From assembly GCA_964023275.1 (NCBI GenBank), contig OZ029920.1, forward strand, positions 579,326 to 643,325: a stretch of 64,000 bases of DNA, in the 5' to 3' direction. A model generated the notes under the pieces. It ran no database searches, was not told where the DNA came from, and worked only from the letters and a program-made list of their open reading frames with translations. The position numbers were made by a program, and so were the translations under genes. Positions 1-12,247 of this stretch are shown one piece after another; positions within the stretch are counted from its first letter, which is position 1, and each line of letters begins with the position of its first letter. Origin of the DNA: Norana najaformis. Lineage: Eukaryota > Annelida > Clitellata > Crassiclitellata > Hormogastridae.

Positions 1-310
1 GACAAATAGACAAACGAGCAAATCCACACACTATATTCTGCACTCACTCGCCGTTGCAAGAACCATATTCGTTCGACAGTCGATGTTATTTAGGTCTAGA
101 CCTATGATTCATCTGTTTCAACTTGCTTACCCACCGTAGCCTGGCTTCTGGTTTCTGTAACATAGTGGGATTCGACCCGACTTCTCAATACAGTGCAACA
201 TAAGGTTCTTTTATGATTTTGATTGCGATTTTTACTTGAAGCGACATCAACTGATGCCTTTCGCTTTATGATAACGGCAATATGAAAGTCATTAGATTAG
301 ATTAGATTAA
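1..310 (+). mobile_element. LINE 3'-end relict with ATTAG-repeat tail
   Basis: The segment around 85-140 matches, base for base in long stretches, the end of the LINE reverse-transcriptase frame at 31.92-32.25 kb (shared TTTCAACTTGCTTAC and CCGTAGCCTGG). It ends in a short ATTAG tandem tail at 291-309, as L2/CR1-type LINEs often do. Only the 3' end is present and no open frame survives. The family assignment rests on the better preserved copy downstream. Confidence 0.65.
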
Positions 311-410
311 CCTCCGTTATGACGTTATTAATCACTCAAAAACGATTCCTTAGGTTGATGTGACAGTCAAGTTATACTCTGCGATTTGCTTGTTTTTAAG
401 TTGACTGACT

Positions 411-3400
411 ATGGCAAGTGTCACTGCGAAGATTGCCTTACTACTACAAATTGCAAATATCGGTAAAAGTCGAAACTAATAAAATCATCATTGTAACGCT
501 TGTGTATATTATATGCCATTATAGAAGACGGAGATGTCAGAGGAGGAAGACAGGAGGACGAGGAAGAGGAGGAGGTAGAGGAATAACAGGAAAGCAAGTG
601 AGAAGAAGAAGAGGATGAGGAGGAGGAGGAGGAGGAGGAAGAGGTAGAGGAAAGAGGAAGCTCTAGGATATTGCATCTGACTGTAAAAGGCCTATTTTTA
701 TGATGGCAGTCGGTTTTTAACTTAACAGTTTATGAAGTGCAGGAAGCAGGTTCGTTAATTAACACCTACATTATTTAAATTAATTACCAATACATTTAAA
801 AGTGCTTTATTAACTCCTAATTACTTCCTTGCATGCTATATTTCAGTACTGCTGACCGTCACTGGTGAACTGGCGATTAAACCAGAAAACCAAGCCATCC
901 TTATCAACCAAACTGCCGAAATGAACTGCACATCAAACAAAGTGAACCGAGTGTCCTGGTATATGAGACACCCTAATTCAAACGAAAACATCGTGCTCTA
1001 TAACGGACAGTAGTTGTCCACGTATGCTGAAGGCTACATTCAATTCAATCACTCCAGTAATGGACAACACGACCTAATCATAAGAGGTAAAGACCTAATC
1101 ATAAAAGTAAACAAGTAACTATGGAATCGTTATTAACGCGAGACAAGCACCCCCATACTTTACAAACAACACTGCATACAAAAGAGTAAAGATCTTCGGA
1201 GCGAACTCCCGAAAGACCTCTGCCAGTTCACTGAGCCCCTTTTTCCGCCTCTCAGTACGATCACTCCTTCACTCGCCCTCTCTCCTGCATCTTTTCACTC
1301 AAGATCGAAAACCAGACTTCAAGCTATCCTTTCCTGCTTCCGCTCCTAGACCATTTTATGACCACCACCACCACCAGCGATTTTCATCATAACACCACGT
1401 CTCCCTGGCTTAACTTCCTGGATTCTGACCAGGCACCGAAACTGACCAGACAACCTGACTTTTTCAGACTTGATTTGGCATAATGTCTGTGAATAAACTA
1501 CTCTTCCTGAAGAGGCTTTTGTGTGACGCTGAGAATTTTTTGAGATTTAAATTTACATTATAACAGTAAAAGAAAAAGCATAATGACTGTAAAAGGAACA
1601 ACTAAACAGTGCAACACAAAATAACAGCTTAAATCAAACTCGCTTCATGAAGTTCGAGAGAAAACTATTAGAATTTGTAATAGAGAGATCGCAGAAACTA
1701 TTGTTTTCAACAATTTTTGTATTTTCAGTATAATGAAAATAAATTTTATGATTAATAATGAAGAATTTATAATAATGATGATAATTATTAATGAAGATTT
1801 TATATAATTATGATGAAGAATATAACTAGGCCTACTGATGAAAAAAATTTGTATGATTATGATGAAGATTATTATTAATGACGAATTTTTATTTGATAAT
1901 TATAAATATTATATTAAATATTACGAAGAAGAACACCTACAAGTTTAACAGCATTTATGACAAAGTCTGTGGAATACAATTACAGGTACACGCAATTCAG
2001 GACACACTTACGCCTGTATTGAACCCGGTTCGCATAAAACAGAATCTGCAGAACTCATAATACTTGGTAAGGATTTACCACTTTTATGTAATAAGTGATT
2101 TATACTATAGTCGCATAAAACTAGGACCTTATAGATTGACAGTAGGGCATCTAAGTTACTTTTTCACATACATTTACACATACTGTCAGTATGTCATCAT
2201 TAATTGCACTGACTGTTTCTTGGTCTTTAGTATTGTGCATGCATGCATGTATGTGTATATATATATATATGTTTGTGTGTGTATATGTATTTACCCTAAT
2301 ATATGCATGCACATATGTATATAAGTATGTAGGCCCTATGCATATTTGCCTGCTTGTATGTACATGTATGTATGGATGTACATACATGCATACATACATG
2401 CATGTATGGATGTAGGTGCGCTTGTAAATATGTATCTGTTTAGAGTATGTTTGTATGTGTGTATTACATGAAATCTCAAAGGATTGTATGTATGTATTCA
2501 TACAGGCTGTTACAGCAGTTGTTATTATAGCCTAGAAATGATTGCTTCTGTTGTTTTGTGCCTTATGCTAATTTTTGTTAGAAATAACGTTTTTTTCAAA
2601 TGTATTTATATACTTTATACAGAGTCTGATCCAGTGTTCACTAACATTTCAAACTACACGTATTTTGTTGCAACGTGCATCATCAACTTCAGTGGAAACT
2701 GGCCTCCAGAAATGCACTGGACAATAAACGAAGAGGACGTGCCCAATATATTTCTTTCCAGTGAGACAAAGCGCAACAAGTCTGTAACAAGCAGTCTACT
2801 GTTGCCAAGAAACTCGACAGCCTACCCAATCTTTTGCAAGACGAACTTCAGTGAACGTTTGAGACCCAACGGAACAACAGCAAAGAATGTGCCAACTTAT
2901 ACACACATCTGGCCAAGTAAAGTATTTTCAATAATGTTTTTGCAAAAATGGAATCTAACTAATATTAAAAACAACCTCAGTGAATAGGAATTCCTTTTTT
3001 TACACAAGCTGATACCTAGGATAAAAACTTGATTGGGTTCTGTGAATGTCTACAGAAACGAGTCGAAGATCAAGATTTGCTTTTAAGTAATGTGCCCAGT
3101 CATTTTTCCAAAGACCTTGGAAAGTTGCTGATGCTGGAAGACATTGAGCTGACAAGATGAATTTTAAAGTTTTGACAAGTAATTAGGGATCAAAAACCAA
3201 ATTATGTTTTCATAACATTGTTTTGCCTATATCTCAGCTAGCAGGATAAGGTAGAATCGAATAGGTTGAAAGAGAAATCAACAGACCATTTTCAGAATTT
3301 GAAAGTATTTAAATAGAGCGCTGATTTGTTATCTAATGTATATTTTCTAATTTATATTATATTCCTAGATTCAGCAACTGAAGTGCCTCCAAAATTAAAA

Positions 3401-4359
3401 ACTACAGAAAGACTTGTATTAAATGGAAGAACTCCTGGATATATAGTCATAGGTTGCATATCGTCAGTCCTGGTCATCGCCATCGCCATTTCTATCATTT
3501 TAAAAAACAGACGCAGGTAAGAGAATTTAGCAAACAGTTGATCTTTTATACATTGAAAAGTCAACACTGATATATTTTGAAAATTATTCCGTAATCGTTA
3601 TTTTGAGATAGTTATTTAGTGAACTTAAAACAGGCTCGTATATTGCAGCCTTATGCAGTCTCATTTTAGGAGTACAATAAGAATTAATATTGTTAAATTT
3701 AAATGCATAATGAATTTCGTATCTGCATCTGAGGTGCCAAAATTAATTGCCTCACTTGTTTAACCACAGGACCATGCCTTTTAGGACTAATGCTGATAGG
3801 CGTTTAAATAAAGTATGATTCTTTACCCTATTGTAAGGTTAAAAGTAAAGCAATCTGCGTGATAAGTTGCGTGACCTAGTGAAGTCTTAAGAATGCATAA
3901 GAAGGCAGATAAAGTGCCAAAAACTGGGATGCTTCTAACTCAAGAACTCTGACAATTCATCTGTTCATAGACAAACTTCATTGACATCATGAGATCCACT
4001 AGCAGTTTGGCAGTCCTCCTCTGTGCCACTTAGCTTAGGTATAATTTAAGACCTACATTTAGGTGCAACAAATTTTAGGTTATGTCAAATTTTGTGTCAC
4101 CCTACTGTAAATGTATTTCATGTCAAATCAGAAATGGGCAAAAATATTTGTCTAGATCTTGTATAATTTTTTTATTATTAAGTCAACATTTTTTAACTAA
4201 AACAAAACAGAGCATCAAAATCTTGTTTGACCTTGGGTTAGAAAAACAATTTTCTAAAAAAACATTTTTTACAGAGACATGACCGAACAAGGTGAACACA
4301 AAAATGTGAATGGTCATAGTGAGTTCCATATGCTAAACAATGCCGCAGTCTTTAAATAA
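411..4359 (+). CDS. IgSF type I membrane receptor, six exons, in-frame amber codon
   Basis: Exons by reading splice sites: 411-462, 847-1086, 1986-2066, 2623-2916, 3369-3516, 4275-4359. They total exactly 900 nt (299 codons plus TAA), and all junctions agree in phase (1,1,1,1,2). Exon 1 starts MASVTAKIALLLQIANI and, joined to exon 2, gives a signal peptide of about 24 residues. Residues about 25-124 form a V-like Ig domain (NCTS cysteine, SWYM tryptophan, HTYACIE). It is split by an intron, and a second Ig domain (residues about 125-220) follows. A single transmembrane helix spans 247-267, then a KNRRR stop-transfer and a 32-residue tail without tyrosine, so no ITIM or ITAM. Several N-glycosylation sites (NQT, NCT, NHS, NIS, NYT) fit an extracellular domain. 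TAG at 1011-1013 is codon 73, between strands of Ig domain 1; everything else is intact. It may be a recent pseudogene, a null allele or a sequence error. The ligand is unknown; recognition or adhesion is inferred. Confidence 0.82.
520..662 (+). repeat. Purine-rich (GGA/GAA)n tract
   Basis: About 140 bases made almost only of A and G, inside intron 1 of the IgSF gene. Such polypurine tracts can form triplexes; no coding sense is apparent. Confidence 0.75.
1087..1985 (+). other. Intron 2 of the IgSF gene
   Basis: It opens AG|GTAAAG and closes with TTACAG. It is AT-rich towards the 3' end, with imperfect ATGATGAAGA repeats at about 1720-1890. I see no gene in it. Confidence 0.75.
2218..2480. 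repeat. Compound TA/GTAT/ATGC microsatellite in IgSF intron 3
   Basis: Runs of ATAT, GTGT, GTAT and CATA units lie between exon 3 (ends 2066) and exon 4 (starts 2623). The short open frames over it are only microsatellite translations. Confidence 0.85.
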
Positions 4360-4425
4360 TATCCTTATATTGCATGGTTTTGTTTCTTAGCATATCCTTA
4401 TATTGCATGGTTTTGTTTCTTAGCA
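4360..4425 (+). repeat. 33-bp exact tandem duplication in the IgSF 3' UTR
   Basis: The unit beginning TATCCTTATATTGCATGG occurs twice back to back (4360-4392 and 4393-4425) with no mismatch, starting directly behind the TAA stop. Exact identity implies a recent slippage or duplication event. Confidence 0.9.
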
Positions 4426-4849
4426 TAACTATGATTTTCAATTGTTTTGCAGAAACGGCATAATTTAGCTATCTTGACGTGATTGGCTCACGGCGTCGAC
4501 CAATCGCAGTTAGGGGTTGCAGCGAGCATGAACTGTTGGACACTTAGACACTGCGCCCAGCGGGCAGTCACGAAAAGTAGAGATTCACGAACACTAGAGA
4601 TAGAGAACACACTTCTGTAATCACACTATTAGAGTAGATATAATAATATATGATTATAATTGCAGTCAGAGTGTTGCGTTTATGAATGTCGATACCGTTA
4701 CAGCTATGCCCCTTTAATTTTAAGCGGAAAATAGGCCTACTGTTACAAAATAATCAGTTGTAGACCTATTGGATTTTTAAATACTTTTAAAATGTGTTAC
4801 TCTGTTGCTAGACATTTCATTTAGTTAATTAAACCCACCACTGTTTTTA
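4426..4849. other. Non-coding, nothing recognised
   Basis: Downstream of the IgSF gene. No open frame, RNA gene or clear poly(A) signal that I can assign. Confidence 0.5.
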
Positions 4850-4940
4850 CTTGATTGGTGCCAGTCTGAAACCTGAATCAAGGAGGACTGCGACGCTAAT
4901 CATCTTCTTTATGACACAGCGTCGCTAGACAGAAACTACA
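4845..4940 (+). repeat. Modular repeat family, variant with ATGACACAGCGTCG
   Basis: Carries the module GGTGCCAGTCTGAAACCTG...AAGGAGGA..GCGACG followed by ATCATCTTC and ATGACACAGCGTCG. The same order is seen inverted at 6960-7050 and 14390-14500 and directly at 12700-12770. Confidence 0.7.
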
Positions 4941-5139
4941 CAAATTAAACTTTGCCACAACAGCAAGCCAGACATCGAACAACAATTAACACCCGGAAAG
5001 TAAGAAGGGCTATGGAGAAAACTGATGTTTAAATTAAGCTTCATTAATTGTTGTCAATGACCTTTGATCTCACAGAGCAACGTTAAACCTTGGAGCTGAT
5101 AGACAACCGATTGACAGCTTTGTATTCACCTCCGACTGA

Positions 5140-5445
5140 TGACGAAATGGCGCAACGGAAATTTAACTGCAGGGTTAACCTACAGACACTCCAATGTGTG
5201 TGTGTGTGTTTGTTTACTTTTTTCTTGCTGTTAAAATGTCAATCCAGAGGTCCAGGATTCAGATCCGCACCAGGGCTGAGATTTTGAGATTTTGTCCACT
5301 TGCGCCACCTAACGAACTGGGCTATAAAATAAGTACTCCAACTGTACACTGCCAGTGGGAAGGGGAGGAAGTGGCCACCAGTTCTTCATACGCCGAGGCT
5401 AAAAAATTTAAGTCGCCTACACTTCGTACAAATGACTTCGTTTGA
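5140..5445 (+). mobile_element. tRNA-derived SINE, copy 1
   Basis: A pol III A-box-like TGGCGCAACGG lies at 5148-5158 and a B-box-like GGATTCAGATCC at about 5255-5266. The spacing between them is widened by a TGTG-rich insertion. The body (GAGATTTTG, GGCTATAAAATAAG, ACTCCAACTGTACACT, GGAAGTGGCCACCAG, CATACGCCGAGGCTAA) matches the reverse complement of 40080-40245, which shows a dispersed family. Small open frames over it are coincidental. Confidence 0.75.
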
Positions 5446-5579
5446 TAAATTGAATTCAAATGTATTAATTATGAGCTGATATGAATTTACTTGAGGCCAT
5501 ATTTACTCGTTTTCAGACTCTTAATTTTGGACACGTAGACACTCGAGAAGAAATAAAGAATTTTCAATGATATCCTAGT

Positions 5580-5875
5580 ATTATTAGACTATTCTTAAAC
5601 ACATTTAAATCGCTCTTTTGACGTCTATTAATTATCTTGTCCAATCGATACTCTGAAACTCAACTCCGCCACTGCTTTGTTTGGGGGGTAGTGCCAGTCC
5701 CAAGCCTGGATAAAGGAGGAGGGCGACGGTCTTTGATGCCATAAGCTGTCGTTAAACTGAGGAACTACTACTACTACTCTGAAACTCCGCCACTGTCAGT
5801 CCGAAGCCTGGATAAAGCAGGAGGACGACGTCAACCGTTTTCCAAACGATATAAAAGCCTGCTGTCAGTTCAGAC
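5580..5875 (+). repeat. Modular repeat family, A-B-C copy plus second B-C
   Basis: Module A (AAACACATTTAAATCGCT) is followed by module B (CTCCGCCACTGC, GTGCCAGTCCCAAGCCTGG, GGAGGAGGGCGACG). Module C (TTTGATGCCATAAGCTGTCG) comes next, then a second, shortened B module from 5775. Confidence 0.8.
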
Positions 5876-6809
5876 GGTAGTTTCAAGAGAATATCGTCTC
5901 ATCTCTAGATGGAGCTCGAAGTCAGCGCCCTCATATCCCCAGATTTTGATTAGCACTCGATGCAATTAATTAAGAGAGGCATAAACTCTTAGCATCCAAC
6001 AGGTGTATTATCATTGTAACAATTGCTCTTATTATTGGAATTTTTATTCGTCATAGAATAACCACCACTTGCTAATGACACGTCTAAACAGCTTAATATT
6101 CATGCATGTAAATAAACTCACATGGTCTGTTCACCCTTGACCCTACCATCCCTCCCTCACAAATAAGACGCGTTATTAGCCCGTCGTTTCAAACAATCAA
6201 TATTACAATCTTACTTTGTCCTATACGCATCCCTCCACCACCGAGCTGTGCGATGCAGCTACTCCCTACATACACACACACACACGCATACACACTCACG
6301 CACACACTAAAAGTACCTGATAACCATCCACAGAATTGCCATTTCTCATTTTAGACATACACAAAATTAGTCATTAACAATAATTTATAAATACACCTAG
6401 TATTAAATCAAATTTCCCTCTTTAATCATTTTAGATACAACTATAGCTTCGCAATTCATTAGTAAGTCGGTCCATAAATTCCTAAATAACTTAGGCTTAA
6501 ATAATCATCAAGTCCTTTCGCCAACACCTTTAGTATTTTATGTTTGTTTAATTTAGTTCTAGTTTCAGCGCCAGACAAAAGCTGTCATGAAGACCAGCGT
6601 AAAATAGCGCTGGTGCTATATAAAATCAACCCCGCAAAAGCCAGGTTTTTAAGTCAGTTTCTCTGCCAGATTAGTTAGTTATTTAACATTGTTCAACGAT
6701 ATCTTGTGGCTGCCAGAGCCGTTGAAATAGACTTTCGCTTTTGTTGTCATTTTTGTAGTCTTCGTATCGACTGAACGAAAACAAAATATGAATAACGTTT
6801 AATTAAACG
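5876..6809. other. Non-coding with CA microsatellite and TATA-like sites
   Basis: Contains a CA-rich run at about 6270-6310 and TATA-like boxes near 5850 (ATATAAAAG) and 6616 (TATATAAAA). No gene can be tied to them. Confidence 0.45.
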
Positions 6810-7055
6810 ATTTAAAGGTGCTTAAACATATCCTAACTTTTAGAGAATCGCGCGCTTAACGACATCTTGTGACTAATCTTACACACGAAAACTACATCTG
6901 GTGCAATGCCAAACACTTAATTGTTGCTTATAACCTAAAGCAATTAGTTGAGGTTTCTGTGTAACGATGCTGTGTCATAGCGAAGATGATTAGAATCGCC
7001 CTCCTCTTTCATCCAGACTTGGGACTGGCACCACCCGACTAAAGACAATGCCGTA
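6810..7055 (-). repeat. Modular repeat family, inverted A and B modules
   Basis: ATTTAAAGGTGCTTAAAC (module A inverted) lies near 6810. AACGATGCTGTGTCATAGCG with CGCCCTCCTC and GGGACTGGCACCACCC (variant B inverted) lies at 6960-7050. Confidence 0.75.
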
Positions 7056-7569
7056 GTTACACTCGAAGCTTATATTCTAGCAGCTGATTACAGATCTTTA
7101 TTTCCGAACAAAGGTAAAAATAAAAACGAAGAGAAATAGGCAAATTACACCAAATTCATCAGCATAGCAGATAAACAAGTGACGTTGTGCATATTTAAAT
7201 TTCAGTCTTAAATTAAAACGCTGATATTCGGGAATATTTCCCGCATTAAGTATAGAATACAAGGGGAAGTCAATTGTCCTCGAGCCGAAGATTAGCTGCG
7301 CTACGGACAATTTTGTACCACGTGCTTCTGTTCGTTATTCTGTTCCAACAGTAAGTAATTAAGTCGAAGAATTGCAGTTGTCTAAGAATTGTCTTTTTTG
7401 TTTTTCCTCGCTCTAGGAATCCAGGATTTGCGCCTGTATGATATCTTTCTCAAGCAAGTCTCAACTCTTTCAGTGCACGTGTCCGAACTAAGAAATACCA
7501 ATCTGCTTGATTTACGTTTTACTTTGGTCATCCACCAGATCTCGATTAATTCACTCCTACAGTTACCTG

Positions 7570-8135
7570 ATAATAATAGGCTATCTTAAGACACCCTTAA
7601 ATCGCTGATTTCAGACTTATATATCTCACTTTCACAAGGATATTAAGCTTTGTTTACTGAATGACCGTATGAGGAAAAGTCGAGGTCAACGGCCTTTGAT
7701 GCCATTTGATGTCGTTAAAATTGGAACTACTACTGCTGAATGGTATATTATTTTGATATCCGCAGTCTTCCTGGCAGTACATGTGCCGCCTACATATGAT
7801 CTAGAGACCTTGAAAATCGATTTTTTTTACTTTTCGGCCTAAAATCTTCATCACTTTCGTTGATTTTCCTTCCCCTCAATTAAAAATGTCAAAATACAAG
7901 GGACGTTTGACGTGAACAATCCTGGCAGGCACAATATGTCGTTTAGCTCGCTTCGACAAATTCATAATAATAACAGGGTTCTTGTAGACACCCTTGAATC
8001 GCTTTTCTCGACACTATAATACCCAACAATTTCATTCGGGTGCAATGACAACGTTCTAAGGACAGGTAAGGTCAAAGTCAACGGCTTTTATTTCTTAGCT
8101 GGTAGCCTAAAAGTCGACCTAGAAGACCACAACCA
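7570..8135 (+). repeat. Modular repeat family, fragments
   Basis: AAGACACCCTTAAATCGCTG at about 7589 and GTAGACACCCTTGAATCGCT at about 7985 are module A. TCAACGGCCTTTGATGCCAT at about 7688 is module C followed by GTCGTTAAAATTGG. Sequence between them is unassigned. Confidence 0.7.
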
Positions 8136-8596
8136 AAACACTGAACCGTAAATGATATTAAGCTGCGTTGTTTCAACAGAGGGATGACTTCTATGTAGAA
8201 GATCATCAGAAACTTGGCTGATCTGGTTAGCTACATTGGTTAAAGCGTACGTCAAGGCGCCTCTTTACGTGACAAAGCCTGTTCGTATACTGACATGTAG
8301 CTATATTTCAGAGATTTAAATCTGGGGATAGCATGGTCCGTACACGGGGACCTTAAATGGCGTGGCGCCCATTCAAACGGGCAGCGGTGTTCAAATATAT
8401 CATACGATGAATTAAATGCAAAATCAGCAGAAGGGATCGGGGCTATAGGTCCTTATAGGAAATCGTATACATTTGCATTTTGGAGACTTGTTCGTGAAAA
8501 TCCAGATGACTAGACTGGATCGTAAAATTTCCTGTCAATATAAATGCAATCATCCTACTTATTTAGGCCTCTTTCAAAACCCTTGGATGAGTCAAT
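8136..8596. other. Non-coding, nothing recognised
   Basis: Left flank of the P-like transposon. No open frame of note and no repeat that I recognise. Confidence 0.45.
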
Positions 8597-9315
8597 CCAC
8601 GGCCATCTAAATAGGAGCAGGCCTGCTACTAGATTCAATCTCTATGCTGTGACGCGTCAAAGGGAGGCCCATGCATGCAGCTTGCGTGTACAAGATTTGC
8701 AACAGAAAACGCGCTTTATTTAAAATACTTGCGGTGAGTACTTTTGTTTGTCATAAAGTTTAATAGGTCTATTATTGTCTTTTTTGTTAGCTAGCTTAAG
8801 AATTTTTGAATATATTCATATTATTAAACGAAGCAGTTCGATATTCCAAAAGTTGTGGTAAGTTGCGCGAGACGGTCGATTGTTCATGTAAGTAAAAAGT
8901 TATGTTCTAAAAGTTAATTTCGAAGTTAAAAATTGTCTGGGGCTAACGTGGAGTGTGCTAACTAAATTTCTGCATCAGGAGGGAGAACATTTTTAGAAGT
9001 AGATCGGTGATAAATTACGATATTGTGTTCCGAGTAAACAGAGGGCGATAATAGAAGATGTTAGAACACTTCCAGTGAGACTGCAAATCGGACTTGGCAT
9101 GGAAGGAGATTGAAATTTAAGTTCGAGTTGTGTATTTTAATTAATTAATTGATTATAATGTAATCATAATAAATTACCTTGTCACTTTCTGGCATATAAT
9201 AGTGTATACTGTTAACAAGACAGTGTACACAATCATTGTTGCTGTAAGCTTCATAATACAATAGCCAGTAGGAATATTTAGTTTTTGTTATTTCTACTGT
9301 ATAGCTATCTATTTG

Positions 9316-11880
9316 ATGTTGCAGGAAATGCCTAGAAAGTGTTGTGTTCCAGAATGCTGTTCAAATTACAGAGGAACAGATTATGTCAAAGTATTCAGAT
9401 TTCCAAATGACGAGAAGCAGCGGACTAAATGGATCCGTACAATTCCACGGAAGGATTTCACTCCTACCAAAGATGCTGTCATATGCATAAAACATTTTTC
9501 AGCAGAGTTTATAGTAACTGAAGACTGTGTAAAGCGTCCAGATGGAACAGTTTTAAGTGTTAAGCGGACTAGTCCTAAACTTGCTGAAGAGGCATATCCG
9601 TCTATTTTTCCAATTTTGCCTTCTTACCTCTCAACCGAGCCACCAAAAAAGCGTCGAACACCAGAAGACAGACACGCAGAACTGGCTAAACGGGATCAAC
9701 AAGTATTTATGGACTGGGAACAAAATGACACCATTGATTCTTTTCACATGCTACGTTCTGGGATTAATGCTCATATTGGACGTGAACCTGATTTTGTTGT
9801 TATTCCATCAGACAGTCATGTGTGTATATGTTTACTTGATACTACTGAATGTCCTAAAATCAAAGTCGCTGTTAAAATTGTAAATAATTTAAAAGTGTCT
9901 GTTTTTTGTGATAATGTTCGTATATCTGGTGATCATTTGTCATGGATCTTGGGATCTGATGAATTGCTTGACCGTTGGTCAAAACTAGATTCACTGATAA
10001 GTCATTTTATGAAGGGTGATTTCGAGTGTACCTCTGAGTCCAGAATGGAGCATGCTCTTGCTGTTCTTCAGGAGCTATGTGATGAAGCTGACAGTACACA
10101 GTTGGATAAAAGTTCATTTTCTCTGAACTTTTTGGGAGCAACTGCGCATTCGTTTGATGTCACGTAAAACTTACAGTGCAAAATGATGCTTTGGGCTTGT
10201 AGATTGTTTCTGTTTTCTCCTCAAGCATATGATTTTATTAGGAAAAGTGTTTTAATATTGCCTCATGAGTCATATTTGCGACGTCTGGCATCTTGTTTGT
10301 CATCATCTCATGCAGGTTCTGTAACTGATGTATATAGTGCATATTTGAGAAACAAGGCTCGGTATCTCGAGCCATATCAGAAAATTGTTTCGTTTATGTT
10401 GGATGAGATACATGTTGAGTCTACAGCAGCTTTTAAAGGTGGCAATATTCAAGGCTGTGCCAGCAACAACTCGCAACAGCATGCAACAACAGTGCAGGCC
10501 TTCATGATTGCATCTGTTCTTGGTAAGGACAGAGAGGTGGTATCTCTTGTTCCAGTTCTTAACATGACAGCTGCATATTTGAAGGAAATTACATTGAAAG
10601 TGTTGCATGCTGTACATGATGCTGAATACAGAGTGTTGTGTATTATCTCTGACAATAATCGAAATAATCGAAACATGTTTACACTATTGTGTGGTGGAAA
10701 CGAGCTGAAGCCATTTATTGATAACCCGTTTGACAGCACCATTAAACTGTTTTTCTTGTTTGATTCTGTTCACTTACTTAAACTGGATAAACCAAGCTGA
10801 TGCAAGTCAAACATTTACATTTCCTGATCTTGATAAAAAAATCTTTAATTCACAGAGCTTGTTTTGCAGATCTGAAAAAATTGCATAACTTTGAAGAAAC
10901 CCGGGTTGTCAGACTGGCTCCAAATTTAACACATAAGGCTTTAAACCCGTCGAGCACTGAACGACAAAAGGTCAGCTTGGTTTTCAAAGTGTTTAATGAA
11001 AAGACTATTGCAGCACTTAGCTTCTTTCCTGCACTGAGTGAATCAGTTGATGGCACTAAAACATTCCTTGAAATAATTTTTTGAAATTATGAAAACTTTT
11101 CAATGCGAAAGGTCCACATAAAGGGCGACATTTGCGTGACAGAGACAGTGACCCATTCCGATCTGTTGATGAACGGCTGAAATTTATGGAAGGGATTGTT
11201 TTGTGGCTTAACAACTGGGAAACAATGAAGTGCAAGGGCAGGCATGGCTCTTTGTCGCAAGAGACTCATTTTGCTCTTCTACATACTCTCAGATCTATGC
11301 ACTTGCTGATCCATTATTTGCTGGTTGAATTCAAATTTAACTATGTACTTCCTGGAAAATTCCAGACTGATTATCTGGAATACCGATTTTCTCAGTACCG
11401 ACAGCTATCTGGAGGAAATTATCACATATCGGTAAGGCAGATTATTGAGTCTGAAAAAAGTTGAAGCTCATCAGTGTCTTGCATTTGAAGTCTGCCAAGT
11501 GTGGTGATTTTAATTTGATTAAATTTCTGTCCAACGTGGACAATCAAGGAAGTTATACTGGAGATGCAGTTATACCTCATGCTTTTGCTGATGTCGTAAG
11601 CGATTGTTGTGATGGCTGTATAGATGAAAGGTACTTAACTTGCATTGTTTTCATTGCTGGCTGTATTGCTCATTGAGTTTGTAAATTATTCACTTGTAAG
11701 TTGTGTCAGTATGAACTCTGTACTGATAGAGAGCTGCTGTGTGAATTCAATGAAAACCTGGACGACAAATTCTTATATACTGAAATTTTGAAGAGGGAGG
11801 TCTTAAATGGCCGACCCAGTTTCTAACTGATATTGTTTCTGATGTTTTGGTTGCATTTAATGATTAAATTCTTGTGTTCT
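9316..11880 (+). pseudogene. Degenerate THAP/P-element-like transposase
   Basis: Read from ATG 9328 (or 9316), the frame gives a THAP zinc-binding domain: CCVPEC, FRFP, a central WIRTIP, CIKHF for the C2CH set, then AYPSIFP matching the AVPTIF-type box. The first frame stops at 10167. Transposase core sequence continues at 10183-10800 with SPQAYDFIR, FMLDEIHVES, GCASNNSQQHATTVQAFM, ISDNNRNNRNMF and LFDSVHLLK. It then resumes after frame changes at about 10860-11084 (FADLKKLHNFEETRVV), 11132-11464 (YRQLSGGNYHISVRQIIESE) and to about 11880. At least four stops or shifts make it inactive. TCACGTAAAACTTACAGTG at 10160-10178 reads as the family motif (RKTYSA) in a different frame from both neighbours, so two compensating indels lie close together. 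A splice acceptor (TTGCAG) precedes the ATG at 9328, so an upstream exon is possible. Confidence 0.85.
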
Positions 11881-12247
11881 AAATGTACTCATTTGATCAC
11901 GAGATCTATTTGTGAGCTTGCTTTCACTCTTGGATTACCGTTAATTTTATGTACATATTCTGTTAGCTTTAAATTGTTCTTAATGTACTTGTCTGTACAC
12001 ATTATCCATTAGTTAGTTTGTCTTCTTTTTCTGGTTACTGGTTTTCCAGCCCTGTTTGTTAGCTTTAAAATGATCTAAATGTACTCATTAAAACACAAAA
12101 TCCATTAGTTGGTTTGTTTTCTCTTTTTAAATTATTGATTTTTCAATATGCATTTTTAAAAATGACACTGTCAATTTCAACTGTCTACACCAATAAATAA
12201 ATAAATATAATGGTAACTGCTATCTAACAAGTAAACACAGCAGTGAG

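Noticed and set aside
2064-2501. Tyr/Ile/His-rich open frames on both strands
   Set aside because: They are translations of GTAT/TA microsatellite in an intron of the IgSF gene.
2484-2987. A 167-codon frame taken as a whole gene
   Set aside because: Only 2623-2916 is exon; the rest reads through splice sites into introns.
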